From: Acidobacteriota bacterium
Lineage (GTDB): Bacteria; Acidobacteriota; Holophagae; Acanthopleuribacterales; Acanthopleuribacteraceae
DNA length: 64,000 nucleotides
NCBI GenBank assembly: GCA_030066195.1
Contig: JASJCB010000008.1
Span: 1-64,000 of the forward strand
Direction of reading: 5' to 3'
The translations under genes were made by a program, and so were the position numbers. Below, one piece after another: positions 1 to 7,470 of this stretch. The number at the start of each line of letters is the position of its first letter. Within the stretch, counting starts at the first letter, position 1. Below the pieces are notes generated by a model. It was not told the origin of the DNA and ran no database searches. It saw only the letters and a list, made by a program, of their open reading frames with translations.

Positions 1-294
1 GGTGGTGTCAGACATAAATCAGGCAAATCGGTTGTAGATTCCTGGTGAGTGTCTCCCCAGGTGAAACCGCTGAATATTCATCCAAGAATCCTGCCAAAGA
101 GTCTCTTTAGAGCTGTGGCAAGCCATTTATTATCAACTGATTATATATTCGCGAATAAAAAGACCGGATGACACCTGCACTTTTCTCCATCAGCTTCATT
201 GCTTGGTTGGACCATCGAGTGCTCAGTACTCTTCGAGTTCTACTGGTGATGAAAACACCCTGGAGAGATGGTGCCGGACTTCCGCGCCGTGCCA
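1..294. other. Left-end stretch without a recognisable gene
   Basis: Nothing convincing is encoded here. A 12-bp perfect palindrome (TATTCGCGAATA, 146-157) lies in an AT-rich patch and could be an operator, but it may be chance. The sequence follows the 3' end of the minus-strand regulator that stops at 295. Confidence 0.4.
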
Positions 295-819
295 CTAGGG
301 CTTACCTAATGGGTAGAACACGAGTAAGGCTTCATAGTTAACCGCATCGGGATGATTACCATCTTCAACGCCCATTTGCGTCGGTATCCACGCCAGCATA
401 TTTTTCCGAAGCATTTTGATAGTTTCTGGTCGTGCCTTGATACACAATTTGATGGCCAGGGGCTCTAAATCCTCATCCTCATAGTCATGTTTCAACGCGT
501 TATTTAATTCGCGCTCACTCGCACGAAACATGGTCTGAATCGAATTCTCGCCAGTACTTGCTCCTGATTCGAAAAGCGAATCCGACAGCTCAAAACGCGC
601 TGCGATCGCCAAATAATAATGGGCCACGGTGCCGCGTATTTTCTTGTCGTATTGGTGTTCGATGAGGCCGGCCTGATGCAACGCACGCACATGGCGATAC
701 AGTTTGGTGGCATTTTCATCAAGGAATAAGGCTACCTCTTTGGTCGAACGGGGCTGGTCTATCAGGGCGTGCAAAATGCGAAGTCGCAGTGGATGAGGTG
801 AACGATGGTTTTTGAACAT
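295..819 (-). CDS. ArsR-like winged-helix transcriptional regulator
   Basis: This 174-aa protein has a winged-helix DNA-binding domain in its first 70 residues: 'LRLRILHALIDQPRSTKEVA', then a recognition helix around 'TKLYRHVRALHQAGLIEH', and a wing ending at 'HYYLA'. This is the layout of ArsR/HTH_20 regulators. The remaining ~100 residues have no motif I recognise and hold no obvious metal-binding Cys cluster, so the signal is unknown. The start is the only ATG before the frame closes, with just a weak A-rich ribosome site. Eleven bases beyond the start codon, on the opposite strand, lies the 3' remnant of a transglycosylase gene (831-935), so a rearrangement junction falls right at the promoter. 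The regulator may have lost its native promoter or partner gene. Confidence 0.7.
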   Translation of the reverse strand: MFKNHRSPHPLRLRILHALIDQPRSTKEVALFLDENATKLYRHVRALHQAGLIEHQYDKKIRGTVAHYYLAIAARFELSDSLFESGASTGENSIQTMFRASERELNNALKHDYEDEDLEPLAIKLCIKARPETIKMLRKNMLAWIPTQMGVEDGNHPDAVNYEALLVFYPLGKP

Positions 820-830
820 ATCTTTTTTGT

Positions 831-935
831 GGGGTCCCGGCGGAGACGCGCGAATACGTGCCCAAGATGATCGCCGCCATCATCATCGGCCGCAACCCCA
901 CTCGCTTTGATTTCGACGCGGAGGCCACGATTTAG
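831..935 (+). pseudogene. 3' remnant of an FHA-transglycosylase paralogue
   Basis: Reading + in this frame gives a 33-residue tail that starts 'PAETREYVPKMIAAIIIGRN' and ends 'EATI' followed by TAG. It matches the extreme C-terminus of the intact transglycosylase at 61876-63327 (25 of 33 residues identical, gap-free, same stop position). Everything upstream of 831 is unrelated, so only the last codons of a second gene copy survive here. The rest was removed by an insertion or deletion that placed the ArsR-like gene against it. Confidence 0.85.
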
Positions 936-1081
936 GCCCGCAAGACCATGTGATGTCTTGCGATCGCAGGATTTGATGAAAATAATTTTTGAATTTGAGA
1001 AAAAGTTGAGACTTTGTTGACCTTCCCTTGAAGGCCAATTGGATATAATCGTTGCGACACTTCCGACTGAACGAGGTTGTT

Positions 1082-3403
1082 ATGAACCAGAAAGCGATTT
1101 GGGTTGCATGCATCATCCTGGCGCTCGCCCCCGCGGCGACGGCGCAAAAACCAAGCCGAAACCTAACGTTGGGCAGTCTGAGCGGGCAGATCAGCGATGC
1201 GGAAAGCGACCAGGTGCCGCGAGGCGTCACCCTCTCCCTGGCGAACCGGCTGTTTCAACGTACCATCACCGTGGACGGCGACTTTGTCATGGAAGCGGTA
1301 CCACCGGGATCCTACACGCTCGAGGCGAACGCTGACGGCTATCAGCCGTACAAGAGCGACGTCGAGATTCGCGAGGGCGAAGACACCAGGGTCAGCATCG
1401 CGCTCAAACCCCAACGGCTCAGCCTCAGCCAGGTGGTGGTGGCCCCCAGCACCATTTCGGTGCTGGAAAAAAGCCCAACGGCGGTTACCTACCTGGACCG
1501 GGACGCCATCAACAACACGCCACATCTCAGCAACGATGTCTACCGCACCCTGACCACCCTGCCGGGGATTTCGGGCAACGACGTGAGCGCTTCCTTCAAC
1601 CTGCGCGGCGGCGACTATCGCGAGGTGACGGTAACCCTGGACGGCATGGAGCTGTACGAACCCTTCCACATCAAGGATTTCACCGGCGTCTTCAGCATCA
1701 TCGACGCAGAAATCGTCGGCGGGCTGGACCTGGTGAGCGGCGGTTTCACCGCCGAAGCCGGCAACGCCATGAGCGGCCTGATGCGCATGCGCTCCGCCCA
1801 ACCGACGGAACGCCGCTCGTCGGTGGGCGTCAGTTTTTCCACGGCCCATTACAGCACTGAGGGCACCTTTAACAACGGCCTGGGCAGCTACCTCTTCTCC
1901 GCCCGTCGCGGCTGGCTGGATATCCTGTTGGGCTTTACCGACGAGGACAGCGAGGAGGAACAGGAAGAATCGACAGTCGCCTATTGGGACAGCTTTGGCA
2001 AATTGACCTACGTCTTGCGGCCGGCGCAAAAGCTGAGCGTGCATTTTCTGGCGGCGGCCGACGATTTTGAAGAAACCGAGCGCGAAGATGGGGAAATCGA
2101 AAACGCGGCCAACGATTATGGCAACGGCTACTTTTGGCTCAATCTGGACTCGTTCTGGAACGACCGCCTCAGCAGCCGCACGACCCTCTTCAGCGGCGGT
2201 TTTGACGAAAATGTGGATCAGGACTCCACCGAGCCCAGCGAAAGCTTTGACCTGCTGAACCAGAAAGACTTCAGCTACCAGGGCCTGAAGCAGGACTGGC
2301 GTTGGGAGGTTTCTCCCAGGGCCTTTTGGCGCGCGGGTTTTGAATGGCGTAGCGGCAAGGCCGACTATAGCTATAGCGCCGTGCGCGAAAACGACAACCC
2401 GCTGGTGGGTCCGCCCCGCGAGGAGGAAAGCTTCGCCCTGTCGCGGGACGGGGATATGACGTCGGTCTACGTCAGCGGCCGCTTCCGCCTGAGTGAGACC
2501 CTGACCAGCGAGTTGGGTTTGCGCTACGACGAACAGAACTATCTCGACGATACGCAAATCAGCCCCAGGGTGAACCTGGCTTGGAAGCCCGGCGGTCAGA
2601 GCACCTGGCGTCTAGCCTGGGGTCGATACCATCAGGCGCAGCGTCTGCACGAACTGGCCACCGAGGACGGCGAAACCAGCTTCGCCGACAAGGCGGAGCG
2701 CGCCACCCACTGGCTGCTGGGCTATGAAACCCGCTTCGACAGTGGGCTGAACCTGCGCGTGGAAGGCTACCACAAACAGATCGACGACCCGCGCCCCTAT
2801 TACATCAACCTGTTTGAGGTCATCAACGTGGTGCCCTCCCAGGCGGACGACCGCTACCGCGTCGCCGCCGAATCCGCCGAGATCAGCGGTCTGGAAGTGA
2901 CGCTGAAGCAGGATTTGGGCGGTCGCATGAGCTGGTTCGTCAACTACGCCTGGTCGACGGCCGAGGACGTCATCGACGGCGTCAAGACGGCGCGCCAGTG
3001 GGACCAGGAACACACCGTGACCGCCTCGCTCAACTACCGCCGCAACCGCAAGTGGAACTTCAACGGCGCCTGGACCTATCACACCGGCTGGCGCATCACC
3101 CCCTTCACGTTTACTCCCGACCCCACGACGGAAGAGGGCTACCGCTTCGAACTGGGCGCGCTCAACAGCGATAAACTCTCCGCCTACCACCGTCTCGATC
3201 TGCGCATCAACCGCACGCTGTTTCGCCGCAACGGCCGCGGCTTCAACCTCTACATCGACGTACAAAATCTCTACAACCGCGCCAACCCGGCCGGTTTTGA
3301 GGAGTTCGAGGTGGTGGACGTGGACGGCGTGCCCAGCCTGCAGTTTGAGCAGGCTGAATGGTTGCCCATCCTCCCCTCCTTCGGCGTCAACTGGATTTTC
3401 TGA
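1082..3403 (+). CDS. TonB-dependent outer-membrane receptor
   Basis: The 773-aa protein imports an unknown ligand across the outer membrane using TonB energy. Residues 1-22 are a signal peptide ('MNQKAIWVACIILALAPA' then TAQ). Residues ~33-110 form a carboxypeptidase-regulatory-like beta domain ('GSYTLEANADGYQPY'). A plug domain follows ('LTTLPGISGNDVSASFNLRGG', 'VTLDGMELYEPFH'). The rest is a beta-barrel ending in the aromatic residue expected for outer-membrane insertion ('FGVNWIF'). I chose the ATG at 1082 because it begins the signal peptide and follows an AGG-rich site; an ATG at 1052 would prepend ten polar residues. No SusD-like partner or TonB gene lies next to it, so the substrate cannot be inferred. 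A TATAAT box at 1044-1049 has no well-spaced -35 element. Confidence 0.9.
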   Translation: MNQKAIWVACIILALAPAATAQKPSRNLTLGSLSGQISDAESDQVPRGVTLSLANRLFQRTITVDGDFVMEAVPPGSYTLEANADGYQPYKSDVEIREGEDTRVSIALKPQRLSLSQVVVAPSTISVLEKSPTAVTYLDRDAINNTPHLSNDVYRTLTTLPGISGNDVSASFNLRGGDYREVTVTLDGMELYEPFHIKDFTGVFSIIDAEIVGGLDLVSGGFTAEAGNAMSGLMRMRSAQPTERRSSVGVSFSTAHYSTEGTFNNGLGSYLFSARRGWLDILLGFTDEDSEEEQEESTVAYWDSFGKLTYVLRPAQKLSVHFLAAADDFEETEREDGEIENAANDYGNGYFWLNLDSFWNDRLSSRTTLFSGGFDENVDQDSTEPSESFDLLNQKDFSYQGLKQDWRWEVSPRAFWRAGFEWRSGKADYSYSAVRENDNPLVGPPREEESFALSRDGDMTSVYVSGRFRLSETLTSELGLRYDEQNYLDDTQISPRVNLAWKPGGQSTWRLAWGRYHQAQRLHELATEDGETSFADKAERATHWLLGYETRFDSGLNLRVEGYHKQIDDPRPYYINLFEVINVVPSQADDRYRVAAESAEISGLEVTLKQDLGGRMSWFVNYAWSTAEDVIDGVKTARQWDQEHTVTASLNYRRNRKWNFNGAWTYHTGWRITPFTFTPDPTTEEGYRFELGALNSDKLSAYHRLDLRINRTLFRRNGRGFNLYIDVQNLYNRANPAGFEEFEVVDVDGVPSLQFEQAEWLPILPSFGVNWIF

Positions 3404-3438
3404 GTCATCTCCATCCTCTTCGCCGTCGTTTTCAACGG

Positions 3439-3454
3439 TGGGCGACCACGCCCA
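3439..3454 (+). terminator. Possible terminator of the TonB receptor gene
   Basis: A perfect 6-bp stem (TGGGCG / CGCCCA, loop ACCA) lies 36 bases after the receptor stop and is followed by a short T-containing stretch (ACGCCTTTTATG). Short, so only tentative. Confidence 0.4.
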
Positions 3455-3609
3455 ACGCCTTTTATGTATAATGAAGCCAGGGTAAGCGTTTTGTGAATGT
3501 TCTGATTGTTGAAGGTATCAACCAGCCAACAGTCACTCGATCTTCAGGTGGCTGCCTTGCGAGACGCCGAACAAGTTTAGGAAAAATCGAACATCTGATT
3601 ATCCTGTGC

Positions 3610-3840
3610 TTATTTGAAGTCCTCCTTCAAGCCTGAGCGGCCACCGGGGAAGGCTCTGTACAGGGTGGCCAGGCCGACGCCCAGCGTTTTGGCGATGTCG
3701 ACCACGTTTACCTTTGGATCGGCCAACAGAGTGGCGGCCATCTGCTTGTCCTCTTCTGTCATGACGCGTGGACGGCCCCCTACTCGGCCCTGCGCCCGCG
3801 GGTGACTTGGAGACCACCCTCGACCCGCCAAGTTGTCGCA
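3610..3840 (-). pseudogene. Serine recombinase (resolvase/invertase) C-terminal fragment
   Basis: The minus frame encodes the C-terminal DNA-binding end of a Pin/resolvase-type serine recombinase: the junction 'RAQGRVGGRPRVMTEEDKQM', then the helix-turn-helix 'VDIAKTLGVGLATLYRAFPG'. A stop precedes it at 3841-3843, and the residues before 'RAQGR' do not fit the family, with the missing part hinted at in another frame. The whole catalytic domain is absent. It is debris of a mobile element and cannot recombine DNA. Confidence 0.7.
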
Positions 3841-3851
3841 TCAAATGTGTC

Positions 3852-4298
3852 TCAGGAATGTGCCGAGGTTTCTTGAAGCTCATCGTAGTTCTTCCAAAAC
3901 AGTCGCTTTCTGCCATGGCGGTTTCTCAGGCCCTCCAGGTAGCGGTCCGGTGGCTCGGTTTCACCCCATTCGACGACGCCTCCTTGTAACCGTTCTACCT
4001 CTCCAAGCCATTGGGCTGCCCAGTGGTAGATGCCGCTCCTCTTTTTCGTCAACGTTTTTTCAACCAAAAAACGATAAATCAGAATCGCCTCGAAGGGCCT
4101 TCCCTGTTCCTCAAAATACCTCGCCGGCCTGATCAAACGGGATTTCCCTTGCTGGGGCAGGCGCAAGGGTTCTTGGAAAAGCCAGTCGGCGATTGCATCG
4201 GCTCGTCCTCTTTCTAGGAGAAAGTCAAGCAGCCAGTCACCCGGTTTCTTAGTGGTTTGAAGCCAATTCTCACAATAATCGGTGACTGCTTCCAGATA
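3852..4298 (-). pseudogene. DUF6880-like C-terminal fragment
   Basis: An open frame of about 149 codons runs from just after a stop (4299-4301) to 3852. It reads 'YLEAVTDYCENWLQTT...', 'RPFEAILIYRFLVEKTL', 'YHWAAQWLGEVERL', 'YLEGLRNRHGRKRLFWKNYD'. The Y-HAA-L...LR-HGRK-FW pattern is the C-terminal signature I associate with DUF6880, proteins of unknown function often carrying an upstream SWIM-type region. No plausible start codon with a ribosome site is seen, and the N-terminal part is missing. It sits between the recombinase fragment and a small ORF, all on the minus strand. Confidence 0.55.
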
Positions 4299-4320
4299 CT
4301 AAAAGAACGTTTTCCGGGAT

Positions 4321-4512
4321 TTACACTTCGTGTCCTTCGAACTCCAGGCATTCCCAAAGCAAGCTCTTTCCTCGCATCATCATGCTGCTAGTGTGCATGT
4401 CATGAGCGATTCCTAAAATCTCGTCTCGTTTGCTAAAGCCCGAATACTCGTCCGGTCGAAGGGTTTTTGGGAAACGAACCACCTTGGATTTTGAATTTTG
4501 TTGATCGTACAT
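4321..4512 (-). CDS. Hypothetical 63-aa protein
   Basis: The short open frame begins MYDQQNSKSKVVRFPKTL and ends HEV. I do not recognise it. It lies 22 bases upstream of the DUF6880-like fragment on the same strand and could be its displaced 5' part or an unrelated small gene. No clear ribosome site is visible, and the area is full of gene debris, so it may not be expressed. Confidence 0.25.
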   Translation of the reverse strand: MYDQQNSKSKVVRFPKTLRPDEYSGFSKRDEILGIAHDMHTSSMMMRGKSLLWECLEFEGHEV

Positions 4513-4693
4513 GCTCGTTGAGGGTGCTTATACCCGGCGCCGACCCCGGACTTCAGGATGTCGGGTGAAGGAAGTATGGTTTCGCCGGTCAGGTTTGCTC
4601 ACCATAAATCCATTCATTTGGATAGACCTATTACTTTTAGCAAGAAAACACCCTTATTGGTTGTTTTATCTGAAAATCGATCGGATTTCATCA

Positions 4694-5206
4694 CTTTTTC
4701 TCGAAAAATGACCATTGGATCGGCCTAAGAGCGTCTTTTGCCCGGGAATGGGACTACCCGACGGCCACGAAGGTGGTTCCAATCCCAGGAACAGGACCGG
4801 TTGTGACCCGGTCGGGTGGTTCCATTCTCGGGAGTAGGTCTCTTTGACGGGCCGTGAAGGTGCTTTTTCCCGAGAAAACAGCCCAACCAAACGTCATCTT
4901 CGGTTGTTTTTGTCGAAATGGCGCCGATCTGCCGCTGGTCGATGACCTTGGAACCCGGGCCGAAGTTGTCAAATATTCTGTCGCCCGGCATGATTCCCGG
5001 GATTGAAGGTGGGTTTGAAGGGGGCGACCGGCTGTCATCCCGTCAACGGAACCGTCTTTTTCGGCTCCATTGGTCCGATTCCCGGGCATGATGTTGTGTT
5101 TTTTCAAGCAACAATCTCTGTGCCCGGGAATGGTGCCGGGTTCGGCTTTTCGTGGGGTTGTCTTCCCGGGAAGGAAACCCTGTCCCGAGAATTGCTGCTG
5201 AGTATG
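4694..5206. repeat. Array 1: about 12 degenerate units, 42-43 bp period
   Basis: A conserved core, best form TTCCCGGGAA (a palindrome), recurs with its CCC (or equivalent) at 4741, 4784, 4827, 4869, 4912, 4954, 4996, 5039, 5081, 5123 and 5165. That spacing is 43, 43, 42, 43, 42, 42, 43, 42, 42, 42. A weaker unit precedes it near 4694. Only about 8-10 bases per unit are conserved; the ~32 between them vary freely. The constant phase over half a kilobase, close to four DNA helical turns, shows a real tandem origin. Reading frames through it are not conserved, so it is treated as non-coding. Confidence 0.8.
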
Positions 5207-5410
5207 CCATGTTATCTCCTTGGTCTTCATTAATCGATCCGACAACTATTCTGACCTACAGGGCCCGCCTCAAAAACCGGCGGATAATTGGCCGTCGCCC
5301 CGGCCGCCCGGTTGATTCAAGGTCCGGCACTTACTCATTACCCTGCCCGGACTTATTGAGAAGTTGCAAAATAAATTGTTGCTGTTGTTTTTGGCTGTCT
5401 CCACTCATTT
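5207..5410. other. Spacer between repeat arrays
   Basis: About 200 bases with no gene and no clear 42-bp phase separate array 1 from the leader of array 2. GC-rich at first, then AT-rich (a TTGTTGCTGTTGTTTTTGG run near 5387). Nothing else seen. Confidence 0.4.
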
Positions 5411-5550
5411 GCATAAGATGCAAAGCTCGCATATGGCAGATTTCGCGCGGACTTGCGCTACGCATCGCCTTACACGCAATTTTACAATAATTTAGGTCGG
5501 GCCGGCGGTTCGGAAACGTCCACCGACACCGGTGTTCATTGACATATTCC
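5411..5550. repeat. Leader-like repeat, copy A
   Basis: These 140 bases align without a gap to 41991-42130 (94 of 140 identical by my count). The shared block includes 'GCAnATTTCGC', 'TTAGGT' and 'GGTGTTCATyGACATAT', and runs into the first unit of a 42-bp array at both sites. It therefore looks like a leader carried together with the array. No open frame is shared between the copies. Confidence 0.75.
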
Positions 5551-6110
5551 ACGGGAGATGACCATTGACACCGGCGTACATCGATATGTTCCACTCAGGA
5601 ACAAGCCTGGACCCGCTCGTACATCGACGTTTTCACAATTGAACCTCGACGGCGCCATCCTTACCATGGCGTCCATGACTTCCAATGTCGTCCAATCTAT
5701 GCAGATGACCACGTTTTTCTTCAAAGACGTCGATGATTCCCCCCGAATATCCTGCCGGCGAGTTGAGGAGGAGGTTATGACCGGCCCGGCAACCTCACGA
5801 AAATGCATTTATGCAGGTGTGCACCGGGGGCTATCCTTGTTTTAATGCCGATAGATCGATGTCGGGAAGGGTCGATGATTCTCCTGGATGGAATAGGTTG
5901 TTATTCGGGCAGGTCCATCCTTCTTTGAAATCGGAATTGAGGATGTCACCGGGGCGACACCCTTCTTTCGCGGCAAATATACGATTGTTTCCAAGGGACC
6001 GGGCATCCTTGACCGGGAATATGCGCATGTTCGACGGGAGCGAACCTTATCTTGGATATAATAGGAGGAAGTACCCACGTGCGCGGGCAACTGATCCGAC
6101 CGAACAGGCG
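5526..6110. repeat. Array 2: about 14 degenerate 42-bp units
   Basis: Units of 42 bases run from 5526 to about 6110. They are clearest at the ends: 'ACACCGG' starts at 5526 and 5568, and six successive units start at 5853, 5895, 5937, 5979, 6021 and 6063. Read + from 5853, these six give a 14-residue pattern with R or K near the start and N/E at the end ('RLFPRDRASLTGN', 'MRMFDGSEPYLGYN'). The conserved core contains 'CGGGAAT' / 'CGGG', as in array 1. Both strands hold open frames of 60-120 codons that are by-products of the period being a multiple of three. Confidence 0.8.
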
Positions 6111-6182
6111 GTCGTCGCCGGCAGAAGAACGATCCATGCCCGGGCTTCTTCACGTTGGTGCCTCCTACCTACATGAAACACA

Positions 6183-6197
6183 TGTAGTTTCGCTACA
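6183..6197. promoter_or_regulatory. Operator 1, TGTAGTTTCGCTACA
   Basis: A 15-bp site with perfect arms TGTAG/CTACA separated by five bases. It fits the TGTAR-N5-YTACA pattern known for HexR, the subfamily of the regulator encoded 410 bases downstream. The identical sequence occurs again at 6425. Confidence 0.65.
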
Positions 6198-6202
6198 TTG
6201 TC

Positions 6203-6229
6203 TTGGACATTCTCTTGAAAAATGTCCAA
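6203..6229. promoter_or_regulatory. 9-bp perfect inverted repeat
   Basis: TTGGACATT (6203-6211) and AATGTCCAA (6221-6229) flank a 9-base loop, immediately downstream of operator 1. It could be a weak hairpin or a second regulator's site; no T tract follows, so a terminator is unlikely. Confidence 0.4.
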
Positions 6230-6413
6230 TCGGGCACGCCACCGAACGTTCAAGACACGGGATTGGCAGAGAATATGTGCATCTCGGTAAAAATGGGGTC
6301 AAAGGTAGCGTTGTTAAGCGTTTAGTTGCAAATAACCGGTACAAAATGCACGCGTATGCAAGTTTGAAACAGCAGACGGCAACCCGGGTGAAAAACTTTT
6401 TTCAAATTTCCTC

Positions 6414-6441
6414 TTGATCTGTTTTGTAGTTTCGCTACAAT
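6414..6441 (+). promoter_or_regulatory. Promoter of the glycogen operon
   Basis: The -35 box TTGATC (6414-6419) and the -10 box TACAAT (6436-6441) are 16 bases apart. The -10 box overlaps the right arm of operator 2, so a bound regulator would block polymerase. Confidence 0.6.
6425..6439. promoter_or_regulatory. Operator 2, TGTAGTTTCGCTACA
   Basis: Identical to the site at 6183-6197. It covers the spacer and most of the -10 box of the operon promoter, the position expected for repression and autoregulation by the RpiR-type regulator. Confidence 0.7.
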
Positions 6442-6606
6442 CTACTTTCAGTGCTACAAGAGGCGGCTTGCCGCATGTTCCAGCCTCGATTGATAGAGCT
6501 GTTCGCGTCCATGGGGAAGTGGCACGCACCATGCTCTTGAGAATGGTCACACGCGGTTCATCCCCAATCCATCCATGCCGCCTGACCCGGGGAAGGTTTT
6601 GGAGCC

Positions 6607-7461
6607 ATGATCAATAAAATCGAAGCCATGCGCGCTGATCTGCGCAAGTCAGAGAAGAAGGTGGCCGACCTTGTCCTGGCTCGGCCCAATATGATCACCA
6701 ACATGAGCCTGGCCGACGTGGCCGCCAAAGCCGGTGTCAGCGAACCCACCGTGCTTCGTTTTTGTCGCGGTGTCGGCTGCAGCGGCTTTCAGGATCTCAA
6801 GATTAGGCTCGTGGGCGACCTGGCGCGCGTCATCCCCTATGTCCATCACGATGTGCGTCTGCAAGACCCGGCTTCCGACCTTGCCGCCAAGATCTTCGAC
6901 CGCACCATCTCCACTTTGCTACGCGTCAAGGGCAGCCTGCGCGACGTGCGCATCGAAACGGCCATCGATCTGCTGGCCGAGGCTTCCAAGATCGAGTTTT
7001 ACGGTCTCGGCGCCTCCGGCATCGTAGCTGACGACGCCCAGAACAAGTTCTTCCGCCTGGGCATTCCCTGTAACGCCTATCGCGATCCCCATGTGCAGTG
7101 CATGGCCGCCTCCATCTTGAAGAAGAACGCGGCTGTAGTGGCCATTTCCAATTCCGGCAGCAATGTAGACCTGCTGCATAGCGTGGACATGGCCCTGAAG
7201 GCCGGGGCAAACGTGATTGCCATTACCCGCAATCAATCGCCTCTGGCCCAGAAGGCCACCGTGGTGCTGCCGGCGGATGTACCCGAGGAAAGCGAGATCC
7301 AAACGCCCATGACCTCGCGCATTGTGCACCTGCTGTTGATCGATGTCTTGCAAATCGGCGTGGCCCTGCGGCGCGGTCCTGCCGCCGCGGCCGATATGGA
7401 ACGCGCCAAAGCCGGCCTGAAAGCCAAGCCGGTCACCCCCAAGCCCTCTATGAAAGGATAA
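6607..7461 (+). CDS. MurR/RpiR (HexR-like) regulator of the glycogen operon
   Basis: This 284-aa repressor/activator has an N-terminal HTH_6 domain (residues ~1-77; 'LRKSEKKVADLVLARP', 'VSEPTVLRFCRGVGCSGFQD'), nearly the HexR signature, and a C-terminal SIS sugar-phosphate-binding domain (~125-255; 'FYGLGASGIVADDAQNKFF', 'VVAISNSGSNVDLL'). HexR proteins sense the Entner-Doudoroff intermediate KDPG. Here the gene leads a glycogen operon, so a hexose-phosphate signal is likely, but its identity is not shown. It is followed after 9 bases by glgB, so it is probably co-transcribed and autoregulated through the two TGTAG-N5-CTACA sites upstream. The start ATG follows GGAG. Confidence 0.85.
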   Translation: MINKIEAMRADLRKSEKKVADLVLARPNMITNMSLADVAAKAGVSEPTVLRFCRGVGCSGFQDLKIRLVGDLARVIPYVHHDVRLQDPASDLAAKIFDRTISTLLRVKGSLRDVRIETAIDLLAEASKIEFYGLGASGIVADDAQNKFFRLGIPCNAYRDPHVQCMAASILKKNAAVVAISNSGSNVDLLHSVDMALKAGANVIAITRNQSPLAQKATVVLPADVPEESEIQTPMTSRIVHLLLIDVLQIGVALRRGPAAAADMERAKAGLKAKPVTPKPSMKG

Positions 7462-7470
7462 AGGAACGAT

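Larger units (their letters stand above)
6111..6606 (+). promoter_or_regulatory. Regulatory region of the glycogen operon
   Basis: Between the end of array 2 and the RpiR-type gene lie about 500 bases without a convincing gene. They contain two identical 15-bp operators (6183-6197 and 6425-6439), a 9-bp perfect inverted repeat (6203-6229) and a promoter (6414-6441). A 121-codon frame across 6052-6417 has no good start or recognisable product and is not called. Confidence 0.6.

Noticed and set aside
1017-1049. Sigma-70 promoter for the first TonB receptor
   Set aside because: TATAAT at 1044 is good, but the only TTGACC is 21 bases away, too far for a normal spacer.
1163-2557. Long minus-strand ORF (464 aa) antisense to the TonB receptor
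   Set aside because: It is a shadow of the GC-rich coding strand, with Val/Ala/Gly/His-rich low-complexity content typical of antisense frames; many similar frames oppose glgB, glgX, pulA and glgP.
4694-6110. CRISPR array
   Set aside because: The period is regular, but there is no constant 25-40 base repeat separated from unique spacers; only 8-10 bases per unit are kept. No cas gene lies in the window.
5811-6176. Protein-coding gene with 14-residue repeats
   Set aside because: The pattern arises because 42 is a multiple of three. Both strands are open at once, array 1 drifts between 42 and 43 and breaks frame, and there is no convincing start.
6052-6417. 121-aa ORF upstream of the RpiR-type gene
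   Set aside because: Starts with TTG inside the repeat array, no family resemblance, and it runs through operator and promoter sequences.
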